DNA of 8,397 nucleotides from Clostridia bacterium (GTDB lineage: Bacteria > Bacillota_A > Clostridia > Christensenellales > Aristaeellaceae). Below, in pieces: positions 1 to 6,128 of the stretch. Each line of letters starts with the position of its first letter. Position 1 is the first letter of the stretch. The stretch is taken from assembly GCA_009783365.1 (NCBI GenBank), contig WRHG01000073.1, positions 1 to 8,397 on the forward strand, given 5' to 3'. Under the pieces are notes generated by a model. That model was not told the origin of the DNA, did no database searches, and was given only the letters and a program-made list of their open reading frames with translations. Both the position numbers and the translations under genes were made by a program.

Positions 1-433
1 TCCTAACGCCTGCGATTCGGCCGCCTTCTGTGAGGAGAGAAGTCACACGTTCATGAAGAAGAACCGTCACACCCCACTGATGCAATTGGCTTTCAAGGGC
101 TTTTATTACATCGCTGGCTTTTGCGCTTTGGGGAAACACCCGTCCGCCCCGTTCCGTCACCACCGGGCAGCCCCAGCCGGCGAGGCGCTCCATCAGCGCA
201 GCGGGAGGCAGTGCCTGAAGGGCGCTGAAAAGGAAGCGGGGGTTGCGGGGCACCTGCTTTTGGAAAGCTGGAGTTTCGCAGGCGTTTGTTACGTTACAGC
301 GACCCTTGCCGGTGATGTATAGTTTTTTTCCCAATTTTTCATTGCGTTCCAAAAGGGTCACAAAGGCGCCTGCCTCGGCCGCGGCTATCGCGGCCATCAT
401 GCCTGCCGGCCCGCCGCCGATGACGGCGACCTT
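1..433 (-). CDS. HI0933/BaiN-family NAD(P)/FAD-dependent oxidoreductase, N-terminal part (runs off the window)
   Basis: Reading the minus strand from about 433 gives 144 uninterrupted codons to the window edge. Counting from the AAG codon at 431-433, residues 2-16 form a Rossmann FAD-binding beta-alpha-beta start (VAVIGGGPAGMMAAI) closed by the acidic residue of LLER near 29. The family signature GKKLYITGKGRCNVTN sits at 35-50, and ERGGRVFPQS near 94-103 is a second HI0933 (PF03486) hallmark. Full-length members have about 400 residues, so roughly a third is visible. They are soluble flavoproteins; most have no defined substrate. The gene directly follows the RpiR-type regulator and overlaps its stop codon. 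A good Shine-Dalgarno (GGAAGGAG, 440-447) precedes it, but the frame has no ATG, GTG, TTG or CTG between an in-frame TGA upstream and the Rossmann motif, so the 433 boundary is a guess from spacing. Identity is secure; the start and expression are not. In related clostridia cmk often follows this family (general knowledge, not visible here). Confidence 0.85.
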
Positions 434-1298
434 AGGTAGGCTCCTTCCCGATGTAGACGTGCTGGTCGTTCCAGATCTCCTCCAAACGGTTAAAATGACC
501 GCTGAGCTCTTCCCGGCGTTTCAAGCCGACGCTGACGATAAGGGCATTGATTACGGACAGTGGCGCAGCCAGGGAATCAACAAAGGAAGCCATGTCCGTA
601 TGAGCGCAAAGGCAGATATGGGCGGCTTCGTACAGGGGCGAAAGCTTGCCGTCGGTGATGCCAATCACCTCCGCGCTCCTCGCCTGCGCAAAGCGCATAC
701 ACTCAAGCGTGCGTGCGGAATAACGGGGGAAGCTGAGGCCTATCAGGAGATCCCCTTCCCCGATACGGGCAATCTCCTCAACCACATCGCCGATGGTGTT
801 TTGCACCAGGAAGACCAAATCTAGAATTTGGTGCAGATAGTGGTACAAAAACTGCGCCAACGGGGCTGCGGAGCGGAGTCCCATTACATATACGCGCCGA
901 GCGGCCAGGATACGGCTTACCGCGTCGTCAAAATTTTGCTGCGGCAGATCTTCGACTGTTTGGCGGATGTTATGGGCGTCATTTTTCAGCACCGTACGCA
1001 GCACGTCGTTTTCCTTGATTTCCGCCGCAATGGCAAAACGCTGCTCCGAGGTGAGACGCTGGCGCACCAGGTTCCGGAGAGTATCCTGTAATTGGGGATA
1101 CCCTTCGTAGCCTAAGGCCGCCGCAAAACGTACCACCGTCGATTCGCTGACGCCGCATTGAGCGCCCAGGGCTGAAGCGGTCATGAAAACCGATTTATCA
1201 TAATGATGAGCGATGAACTCCGCAATACGGCGGTGGCTCTTGCTCAAGGGCTCGCCGCGGCGGTTCAGGCGGCGGATGAGATCCTGAGAGTCCTGCAT
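432..1298 (-). CDS. MurR/RpiR-family transcriptional regulator (HTH + SIS domain)
   Basis: The 288-residue product has the two-domain layout of RpiR/MurR regulators. Residues 1-77 form the HTH_6 domain, with the recognition region TASALGAQCGVSESTVVRFAAALGYEGYPQLQ at about 40-71 (the SESTVVRF..LGY..Y pattern is typical). Residues about 125-265 form an SIS domain, the fold that binds phosphosugars, with RVYVMGLRSAAPLAQFLYHYL near 135-155 and GDLLIGLSFPRYSARTL near 182-198. Members sense a sugar phosphate or related metabolite and control catabolic or cell-wall recycling genes; the ligand cannot be read from the sequence. The ATG at 1296-1298 has GGAGG seven bases upstream (1306-1310). The gene has its own near-consensus promoter inside the end of surE, with a palindrome over the -10, so autoregulation is plausible. 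The next gene overlaps its stop, so the regulator and the flavoprotein probably share a transcript. Confidence 0.93.
   Translation of the reverse strand: MQDSQDLIRRLNRRGEPLSKSHRRIAEFIAHHYDKSVFMTASALGAQCGVSESTVVRFAAALGYEGYPQLQDTLRNLVRQRLTSEQRFAIAAEIKENDVLRTVLKNDAHNIRQTVEDLPQQNFDDAVSRILAARRVYVMGLRSAAPLAQFLYHYLHQILDLVFLVQNTIGDVVEEIARIGEGDLLIGLSFPRYSARTLECMRFAQARSAEVIGITDGKLSPLYEAAHICLCAHTDMASFVDSLAAPLSVINALIVSVGLKRREELSGHFNRLEEIWNDQHVYIGKEPT
440..447 (-). promoter_or_regulatory. Shine-Dalgarno of the flavoprotein gene, without a matching start codon
   Basis: The minus strand reads GGAAGGAG here, inside the last codons of the rpiR-type gene. Optimal spacing (about 7 bases) would put a start at the AAG codon 431-433, which overlaps the rpiR stop TAA (432-434). 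No usual start codon is present in the flavoprotein frame at or near that place. Confidence 0.6.
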
Positions 1299-1346
1299 GG
1301 ATGCGCCTCCAATTTAAATCGATCCAGGAATTCAGAGGTGTATTCA

Positions 1347-1364
1347 GGCATAATCATTATAGCC
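1347..1364. promoter_or_regulatory. Palindrome over the -10 box, candidate operator
   Basis: The plus strand contains ATAAT-C-ATTAT (1350-1360), a perfect inverted repeat with a one-base centre, extended by GGC at 1347-1349 and GCC at 1362-1364 with one base offset. It covers the TATAAT of the regulator's promoter and the likely start point. Many RpiR-type proteins bind short palindromes and repress their own genes, so this is a natural candidate site; part of the symmetry could simply come from the AT-rich -10 box. Confidence 0.4.
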
Positions 1365-1384
1365 ATTCGCCCAGGTTTTGGCAA
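1356..1384 (-). promoter_or_regulatory. Sigma-A-type promoter of the rpiR-family gene
   Basis: On the minus strand, TTGCCA (1379-1384, five of six matches to the -35 consensus) is separated by exactly 17 bases from a perfect TATAAT (1356-1361). Transcription would start near 1347-1350, about 50 bases before the regulator's ATG at 1298. The element lies over the last codons and stop (1357-1359) of surE, so the two genes can be transcribed separately although they are only 58 bases apart. Confidence 0.75.
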
Positions 1385-2145
1385 GCCGCGTCGAAGCCGT
1401 CGAGGCAGTTGAAGCCAACGCGCTGATCGGAAGGATTGCCCATACATGTTAGCGTGATATGGCCCTTACGCAGCATGTCCTGGTCGCTGCCCGGGACGGG
1501 GGGTTGGGTTCTGGCGCCGCTGTCCAGCCAGTAATAGGTCCCGGCTCGCGGGCTTTCCCGGCGAATGTAACGGTCTGTAAAGTTAGCCGTACAAAGAGGG
1601 GCCATCACCGGCTTCTTCCATCGGCCGGATGGGCTGTTTGGAGCGTTGATGCTGAGCAGCAGCGTGGCGGGGAGAGGCGTTAAAAGGAAAAGACCCGCCA
1701 CATCCATCACATAATCCGCGAAACGCTGAATTAATTCAGGAGATGCCTTTTCATGGATGGAAGCGGCAATGGCGTGCAGGCCGTAAAGGGCTCCTTCCCG
1801 CGCTGCGCCTACTGTACCGCTGTAGTGCACGGCCATGCCGTAATTATATCCGTTATTGATGCCGCTGATGAGTACGTCCACGGGCGCTTCCACCAAATCC
1901 TGGAGGCCCAGCCTTACGCAGTCGGCAGGGGAGCCGGTAATAGCGTAGGCCCGCATAAGGGGATATTCCACCGGATAGGGCGCCACAAAAATTGGCGCGG
2001 CCAAGGTGATGCGCTGGCTTGCTGCGCTTTGCTGAGTCGCCGGTGCGCACAGGGTTACCCGGTATCCTCTTGCCACAGCGGCGCAGGCCAGGGCCATGAT
2101 ACCCTTGCTGCCGATACCGTCATCGTTGACCAGGAAGAGATGCAT
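1357..2145 (-). CDS. surE: 5'/3'-nucleotidase SurE
   Basis: The protein has 262 residues from the chosen ATG at 2143-2145. SurE is a metal-dependent phosphatase acting on nucleoside 5'- and 3'-monophosphates, implicated in survival in stationary phase. The N-terminal MHLFLVNDDGI carries the metal-binding Asp8-Asp9 pair; Ser40 in APATQQSAAS and Asn97 in SGINNGYNYG supply the other conserved ligands. GSPADCVRLGL (71-81) and YSGTVGAAREG are further family signatures, and the length fits the usual 240-265. An in-frame ATG at 2205 would add 20 residues (MTCLQAAVNSQW...) that do not resemble SurE and would overlap the preceding gene by 29 bases; the internal start puts the conserved beta strand at residue 2. 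The ribosome binding site is weak (GGTGG seven bases upstream). It is the last gene of the operon that begins with ylxM; no hairpin with a T-run follows it. Confidence 0.95.
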   Translation of the reverse strand: MHLFLVNDDGIGSKGIMALACAAVARGYRVTLCAPATQQSAASQRITLAAPIFVAPYPVEYPLMRAYAITGSPADCVRLGLQDLVEAPVDVLISGINNGYNYGMAVHYSGTVGAAREGALYGLHAIAASIHEKASPELIQRFADYVMDVAGLFLLTPLPATLLLSINAPNSPSGRWKKPVMAPLCTANFTDRYIRRESPRAGTYYWLDSGARTQPPVPGSDQDMLRKGHITLTCMGNPSDQRVGFNCLDGFDAACQNLGEWL

Positions 2146-2176
2146 GATGGGTCCACCGATCCTTTCAATCCATTGG

Positions 2177-2536
2177 CTATTTACGGCGGCCTGCAGGCAG
2201 GTCAATGAGAAAGCGGGCTGCGTTGATTACAAAAGCGATGGCGAATGCCCACCAAAAGCTGTCCAACGCGACGCTGTTTTCGATCAGGCCGGCGGCGGTC
2301 CATACCAGCCAGGCATCCACCACCACATTCAATAGCCCCAGGGTACAGAAGTTAAATACAGACAGCACCAGTCGCGTTAAGGGCCGCAATACCATGTAGA
2401 TAAGGCCCAGAATCGCTCCCAGGAGCAGAGCCTTTCCCATATCCAGAATGTGGATGCCTTCCAGAAAATTCCCACAGAGGGGAAGAGCGGCAACCGTTAC
2501 TCCAAACCTAAGCAGGACCCCTGCCAACCGCCTCAC
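2177..2536 (-). CDS. YvlD-type small membrane protein (PF04020, 'phage holin family')
   Basis: A 119-residue, very hydrophobic protein with about four membrane segments (near 6-22, 33-52, 56-86 and 93-112). The stretch GAILGLIYMVLRPLTRLVLSVFNFCTLGLLNVVVDAW (40-76) matches the pattern of the PF04020/YvlD family, in which L.RP....L..P....TLGL....N is conserved. The family was named after phage holins but is widespread on bacterial chromosomes, where its role is poorly defined; nothing here points to a prophage. Translation starts at GTG (2534-2536), overlapping the TGA of the upstream gene as GTGA, so translational coupling is likely. AAGGA lies very close to this GTG; a TTG three codons later is an alternative start. 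It forms a pair with the preceding membrane protein gene. Confidence 0.82.
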   Translation of the reverse strand: MRRLAGVLLRFGVTVAALPLCGNFLEGIHILDMGKALLLGAILGLIYMVLRPLTRLVLSVFNFCTLGLLNVVVDAWLVWTAAGLIENSVALDSFWWAFAIAFVINAARFLIDLPAGRRK

Positions 2537-2916
2537 TTCCTTCGGTTTATGATTCCTGTCAGAAGCAGAAAACTTGCCACGGTTCCCTCTGCCAGCACCG
2601 CATGCCCGCTGATGGTAATAAGCGCTTTAAGCGCGGGCCAGTTCACAGCCTGCTGTATTTCCAGGTATTGATAGAGCAGTAGCAGCGCCAGCAATCCCGC
2701 CGCTATAAACAGCCAGGGGACTAATCCGTTATTTTTGGCGGCGATTCCGGCTACTGGCAGGAGCAGCCCTGTCATACAGCCTAGCAGCAGCCCTTTTACC
2801 AGGAATAAAAAGAAGCTGCCCGCTTGCATCAAGCCGTCCAGCCACTGAAAAAGGATGCAGCACAACAGGCAGAGGAGCACGGGGAACAGGGCTGCCATCA
2901 GCCTTCTCAGCAACAT
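2533..2916 (-). CDS. Hypothetical four-helix membrane protein
   Basis: I do not recognise this 127-residue protein. It opens with a short positively charged stretch (MLLRRL) and then has about four hydrophobic helices (near 7-25, 35-58, 65-83 and 105-122) with short polar links such as AAKNNG (59-64), and ends with the basic tail INRRK. This fits a small integral membrane protein with both ends in the cytoplasm. The ATG at 2914-2916 is preceded by an excellent AAAAGGAGG (2924-2932, seven-base spacing). The gene overlaps the 3' end of trmD by 10 bases and the following YvlD-like gene by 4 bases, so it is embedded in the translation operon. It occupies the place where rplS is found in many Bacillota. 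No enzymatic motif is visible. Confidence 0.8.
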   Translation of the reverse strand: MLLRRLMAALFPVLLCLLCCILFQWLDGLMQAGSFFLFLVKGLLLGCMTGLLLPVAGIAAKNNGLVPWLFIAAGLLALLLLYQYLEIQQAVNWPALKALITISGHAVLAEGTVASFLLLTGIINRRK

Positions 2917-3677
2917 GGGTTTTCCTCCTTTTGTGAAGGTGCTTTCCGCATCTCTGACAGCATGGAGAAGGTTTTTATACGCTCCGCCTCCGTCATGGGA
3001 GCATGAATGAATAAATCCGGCCGTATGGCAAGGGTTGCCAGCAAGGCCTGCTCCCGCCGCCAGGCGCTAATCTCGGCATGGTTGCCATTCAGAAGAACCT
3101 CCGGCACACCCAGCCCTTCAAAGCTGCGAGGCCGAGTGAATTGAGGATATTCCAACAACCCTGCTGAAAAGCTTTCCTCCTCGGCGCTTTTCTTACTGCC
3201 CAGCACGCCTGGGATGTGGCGGGCCACCGCGTCGGTGAGTACCATTGCAGCAAGCTCGCCGCCCGTCAGAACAAAATCCCCTATAGAGATTTCCATATCC
3301 GCCACCAGGTCAATGGCCCGCTGATCCACCCCTTCGTAATGACCGCAGAGCAGCAACAGGCTTTCCTCCTTCGCCAGTTCGCACACCTTGCTTTGGTTGA
3401 GGGGATTCCCTCTTGGGCTAACATAAATGCAAGGACCTGTATGCCCCGTTGAGCGAGCGTGCCGCACCGCATCCACTATCGGCTGGGCCGTCATCACCAT
3501 GCCCGCCCCGCCTCCGAAGGGATAGTCATCGGCGTTTTTATGCTTCTTATCGCTGAAGAGCCTTATATCAATGGGTTCCACCGCCAAAAGGCCTTCCGCC
3601 CGGGCTCGTCCCAGGATACTGACCGAGAGTATACATTCAAATATCTCGGGGAACAGTGTGAGAATCGCGATCCTCAA
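2907..3677 (-). CDS. trmD: tRNA (guanine37-N1)-methyltransferase TrmD
   Basis: TrmD uses S-adenosylmethionine to methylate G37 next to the anticodon, which prevents +1 frameshifting. From the chosen TTG the protein has 256 residues and begins (M)RIAILTLFPEIF, exactly like the family. The SPOUT knot is clear: YVSPRGNPLNQ (85-95), CGHYEGVDQR (111-120) and SIGDFVLTGGE (131-141), followed by the catalytic Asp149 in TDAVARHIPGVLG. PQFTRPRSFEGLGVPEVLLNGNH (178-200) is the conserved hinge and C-terminal domain entrance. The frame is also open to an ATG at 3707 (MKPGLARWQC...), but that addition is unlike TrmD. The TTG has GAGGTGG about six bases upstream. The gene overlaps the end of rimM by 41 bases, which implies coupled translation. 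Confidence 0.96.
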   Translation of the reverse strand: MRIAILTLFPEIFECILSVSILGRARAEGLLAVEPIDIRLFSDKKHKNADDYPFGGGAGMVMTAQPIVDAVRHARSTGHTGPCIYVSPRGNPLNQSKVCELAKEESLLLLCGHYEGVDQRAIDLVADMEISIGDFVLTGGELAAMVLTDAVARHIPGVLGSKKSAEEESFSAGLLEYPQFTRPRSFEGLGVPEVLLNGNHAEISAWRREQALLATLAIRPDLFIHAPMTEAERIKTFSMLSEMRKAPSQKEENPCC

Positions 3678-4194
3678 ACATTGCCACCTCGCTAAGCCGG
3701 GCTTCATCCAGCACGATTTTGCCGCCAGCGGCGTCCAGTTCCAACAGCACGGTTTTCAGCGCGGGTACCATCAGCATGCCGCGCGGGGTAGTAAACACAA
3801 AAATATCCACGCCGCCCGGGGTGAGCACCTCTTTTAAAGTGCCGATGGCATTGCCGGCCCTGTCATAGGCTGAAGCCCCCAGAATGTCCGCGATGAACAC
3901 CTGATCTTCGTCCAGTTTCCGGGCATTGGACCTGTCGATGTACAATTTTACGCCTCGCAGCGCCTCGGCCCCGTTTCGGTCTGAAACTCCATCGAAGGTT
4001 AAGAATACGTCGTTTTGCCGCACCTTACAGCCTCTGATGGACATGGGGACCATCCCACCGTCCATCTCTTGCAGCAAAACGCTCGTAAGCGCCTCAAACC
4101 GTGCCGGATCGTCTGTGTAATGGCGCACTTTCACCTCTCCGCGGATCCCTTGAGGACGAACAATTTCACCGATGAGCAGGTAGGGTTGCAGCAT
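3637..4194 (-). CDS. rimM: Ribosome maturation factor RimM
   Basis: RimM binds ribosomal protein S19 and assists maturation of the 3' (head) domain of the 30S subunit. The 185-residue protein shows the N-terminal RimM barrel with IGEIVRPQGIRGEVKVRHYTDDPARF (8-33), where GxxxxxxGIRGEVKV is the family signature. The C-terminal PRC-type barrel runs from about 96 (EDQVFIADILGASAYD) to about 170 and includes LMVPALKTVLLELDAAGGKIVLD. The last dozen residues (FEDRDSHTVPRDI) look like an extension forced by overlap with trmD. The ATG at 4192-4194 has GGAAGGAG (4202-4209) seven bases upstream, but this site can pair with the bases just before the ATG. The khpA stop lies 26 bases upstream. B. subtilis has ylqD between khpA and rimM; it is absent here. 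Confidence 0.95.
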   Translation of the reverse strand: MLQPYLLIGEIVRPQGIRGEVKVRHYTDDPARFEALTSVLLQEMDGGMVPMSIRGCKVRQNDVFLTFDGVSDRNGAEALRGVKLYIDRSNARKLDEDQVFIADILGASAYDRAGNAIGTLKEVLTPGGVDIFVFTTPRGMLMVPALKTVLLELDAAGGKIVLDEARLSEVAMFEDRDSHTVPRDI

Positions 4195-4209
4195 GGAAGG
4201 ACTCCTTCC
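4195..4209 (-). promoter_or_regulatory. Hairpin enclosing the rimM ribosome binding site
   Basis: The minus strand reads GGAAGG-AGT-CCTTCC and the next base begins the rimM ATG. In RNA this is a six-pair stem (four G-C pairs) with a three-base loop, and the left arm plus loop contains the Shine-Dalgarno GGAAGGAG. If folded it would hide the ribosome binding site until ribosomes finishing khpA, 26 bases away, open it. A loop of three is near the minimum, so whether it forms in the cell is not certain. Confidence 0.5.
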
Positions 4210-4220
4210 TTAAACAAGGG

Positions 4221-4448
4221 CTATTGAATTTCCACGAAAACCGGTTTTTGATTTTTGGCGGTGGCCGCCCGCACAACGGCTCGAAGCGCTTTAGCGATGC
4301 GGCCTTGTTTACCGATGACCTTGCCCATATCCTCGGGGGCTACATGCAATTCTAAAATGACGGCCTCAGGACCCTCGGTCTCCTCCACAGTCACCGCATC
4401 CTTGTTTTCCACCAAGGATTGAGCGATGTATAGCACAAGTTCTTTCAT
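4221..4448 (-). CDS. khpA: KH-domain RNA-binding protein KhpA (YlqC)
   Basis: This 75-residue protein is essentially one type II KH domain. The nucleic-acid-binding GxxG loop is seen as MGKVIGKQGRIAKALRAVV (41-59), and the N-terminus MKELVLYIAQSLVENKDAVTV is typical of the KhpA/YlqC family. KhpA pairs with KhpB (Jag/EloR) in Gram-positive bacteria, where the complex binds many RNAs and influences cell elongation; khpB is not in this window. The ATG (4446-4448) comes four bases after the rpsP stop codon, with GAGGG inside the last rpsP codons serving as ribosome binding site. The gene's position between rpsP and rimM matches B. subtilis. Confidence 0.95.
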   Translation of the reverse strand: MKELVLYIAQSLVENKDAVTVEETEGPEAVILELHVAPEDMGKVIGKQGRIAKALRAVVRAATAKNQKPVFVEIQ

Positions 4449-4452
4449 GTGG

Positions 4453-4701
4453 TTAGCCCTCGAGGATGCCGGACTTCTTTATCAGCATCCGCGCCGTGTC
4501 TGTCGGCTGTGCGCCTTTGGCGATCCATTTTTTAGCGGCTTCCGCGTCTATTTTAATGGTGGCGGGTTCGGTCATGGGGTCATAATAGCCGATTTCTTCA
4601 ATGAAGCGGCCGTCCCGGGGGCTTCGGATATCCGTCACCACCACTCGGTAGAAAGGTTTCTTTTTCATTCCCATTCGCTTTAGCCGGATTTTAACAGACA
4701 T
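4453..4701 (-). CDS. rpsP: 30S ribosomal protein S16
   Basis: The 82-residue product aligns along its whole length with bacterial S16, a protein of the body of the small subunit needed for ordered 30S assembly. Diagnostic segments are the start [22 protein letters not shown] (1-22), the [17 protein letters not shown] loop (26-42) and the C-terminal [17 protein letters not shown] (63-79). The ATG at 4699-4701 has AAGGAGG (4710-4716) eight bases upstream, as expected for a highly expressed gene. A 99-base gap separates it from ffh, the largest gap within the operon, and this gap holds a GC-rich hairpin, so expression of rpsP may be adjusted relative to ffh. Confidence 0.98.
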   Translation of the reverse strand: MSVKIRLKRMGMKKKPFYRVVVTDIRSPRDGRFIEEIGYYDPMTEPATIKIDAEAAKKWIAKGAQPTDTARMLIKKSGILEG

Positions 4702-4742
4702 GTTCTTTTCCTCCTTGATTTTCGAGTTATTCTATGAGCATA

Positions 4743-4758
4743 AGGGGCTGTCGCCCCT
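4743..4758 (-). other. GC-rich stem-loop in the ffh-rpsP gap
   Basis: The minus strand reads AGGGGC-GACA-GCCCCT, a perfect six-pair stem with a four-base loop, located 42 bases before the rpsP ATG and 42 bases after the ffh stop. No run of T follows it, so it is not a classical intrinsic terminator. It could stabilise or process the mRNA, or weakly attenuate transcription into rpsP. The rest of the 99-base gap (4702-4800) shows no other feature apart from the rpsP ribosome binding site. Confidence 0.5.
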
Positions 4759-4800
4759 GACCCAGCACCACGCCATGCGCGCAAACGGAGAAGGAAATGG

Positions 4801-6123
4801 TCAAAACGGCAACCGCATGCGGCCTTTTTTACCGAGGCGGCCGGCCATCATTTGCTTCATCATGATCTTGGCTTGCTCAAACTGGCGCATAAGGGCGTTC
4901 ACGTCTTGGACGGAGGTCCCGCTGCCCGCGGCGATGCGCTTACGGCGGCTGGCGTTCAGGATGCCGGGGCTGGCCCGCTCCCGTTTTGTCATGCTGCGAA
5001 TGATGGCCTCGGGCTTTTTCATGGCCTTCTCGTCGATCTCCATACCCGCCAGCTTACTGCCAAGGCCCGGCATCATGGATAGCATACTCTGCATACCGCC
5101 CATTTTCTTCATATGCTGCATTTGAGACAGGAAGTCGTCCAGAGTCAGTTCCTTGGGCCCTCGCCTTTGGAGTTTTTCTACTTCTTCGGCGTCAAAGGCC
5201 TCCTGCGCTTTTTCGATCAGGGTTAGCATGTCTCCCATGCCCAGAATGCGCCCCGCCATTCGATCGGGGTGGAAGGGCTCTATATCGTTCAACTTTTCAC
5301 CGATACCGGAGAACTTTATGGGCTTGCCGACCACGGCTTTCACGGACAGCGCCGCGCCTCCGCGGGCGTCGCCGTCCAGCTTGGTTAAAAGTACGCCGTC
5401 GATACCCAGGCCTTCATCAAAAGTCTTGGCTACGGTCACTGCGTCCTGCCCGGTCATGGCATCCACTACAAACAGCACTTCCTGAGGCTTTGCGGCGGCC
5501 TTGATCCGCCGAAGCTCCTCCATCAGCACCGTATCAATATGCAGGCGGCCTGCCGTGTCGATAATCAGCACATCCCGGCCATAATCCCGCGCGTACGCAA
5601 TGGCATCAACCGCTGTTTTCACCGGATCCTGGATGCCTCTTTCAAACACGGGGACATGCGCTTGCTCGCCTAGCACCTGCAACTGCTTGATTGCGGCTGG
5701 ACGGTAGATGTCACACGCGGCCAGCAGAGGCTTTTTACCGGTTTTCTGCAAATATCCGGCTAATTTAGCGGCCATGGTAGTCTTGCCGGAGCCCTGCAGG
5801 CCGCAGAGCATATAAATGGTGGGCACGTCGGAGGACCAGGTAAGACGCGCGTTTTGCCCGCCCATCAATAAGGTCATTTCCTCGTTGACGATTTTAATAA
5901 CCTGCTGGGCTGGAGTTAAGCTATCCAATACGGACTGGCCCATGCATCGCTCGGCGACTTTTCTGCAAAAATCCTTAACCACTAAATAGTTGACGTCGGC
6001 CTCCAGCAGGGCCAGGCGCACTTCGCGCATGCCCTCCCGCACAGCCTGTTCGGTAAGTTTGCCACGGCTGGTAAGCTTGGAAAGGGCTGCGGACAGCTTT
6101 TGGCTTAAACCTTCAAATGCCAT
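4801..6123 (-). CDS. ffh: Signal recognition particle GTPase Ffh (SRP54)
   Basis: Ffh binds SRP RNA and signal sequences of nascent membrane and secreted proteins and delivers ribosomes to FtsY at the membrane. The 440-residue protein has the N domain (1-~90, with the conserved ALLEADVN at 38-45), the GTPase G domain (about 100-295) and the M domain (about 325-440). GTP-binding motifs are clear: GLQGSGKTT (108-116), DTAGR (189-193) and TKLDGDARGG (247-256). In the M domain the SRP-RNA-binding motif SRRKRIAAGSGTS (392-404) and the methionine-rich groove (MQHMKKMGGMQSMLSMMPG) are present; the 'ERASP' before ILNASRR is a small variation. The ATG at 6121-6123 is eight bases after the GGAG of AGAGGAG. 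A GTG at 6132 in frame would overlap the ylxM stop, but it sits on the ribosome binding site, so I prefer the ATG. Confidence 0.98.
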   Translation of the reverse strand: MAFEGLSQKLSAALSKLTSRGKLTEQAVREGMREVRLALLEADVNYLVVKDFCRKVAERCMGQSVLDSLTPAQQVIKIVNEEMTLLMGGQNARLTWSSDVPTIYMLCGLQGSGKTTMAAKLAGYLQKTGKKPLLAACDIYRPAAIKQLQVLGEQAHVPVFERGIQDPVKTAVDAIAYARDYGRDVLIIDTAGRLHIDTVLMEELRRIKAAAKPQEVLFVVDAMTGQDAVTVAKTFDEGLGIDGVLLTKLDGDARGGAALSVKAVVGKPIKFSGIGEKLNDIEPFHPDRMAGRILGMGDMLTLIEKAQEAFDAEEVEKLQRRGPKELTLDDFLSQMQHMKKMGGMQSMLSMMPGLGSKLAGMEIDEKAMKKPEAIIRSMTKRERASPGILNASRRKRIAAGSGTSVQDVNALMRQFEQAKIMMKQMMAGRLGKKGRMRLPF

Positions 6124-6128
6124 TGATG

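Noticed and set aside
425..440. prfB-like +1 frameshift joining the regulator to the flavoprotein as the main explanation
   Set aside because: There is a Shine-Dalgarno before the UAA and the +1 frame is open, but the last sense codon ACC would have to re-pair with CCU, which is a poor slip, and the spacing differs from prfB. Kept only as one option in the finding.
53..824. Plus-strand open frames opposite the flavoprotein and the rpiR-type gene
   Set aside because: They lie opposite minus-strand genes with clear family motifs, lack ribosome binding sites and have unprotein-like composition.
2146..2205. Upstream ATG for surE at 2203-2205
   Set aside because: The extra 20 residues do not fit SurE and overlap the preceding gene; the conserved N-terminus begins at the ATG at 2143-2145.
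2177..2536. Prophage remnant suggested by a 'phage holin family' match
   Set aside because: PF04020/YvlD proteins are common chromosomal membrane proteins, and no lysin, capsid, integrase or other phage gene is nearby.
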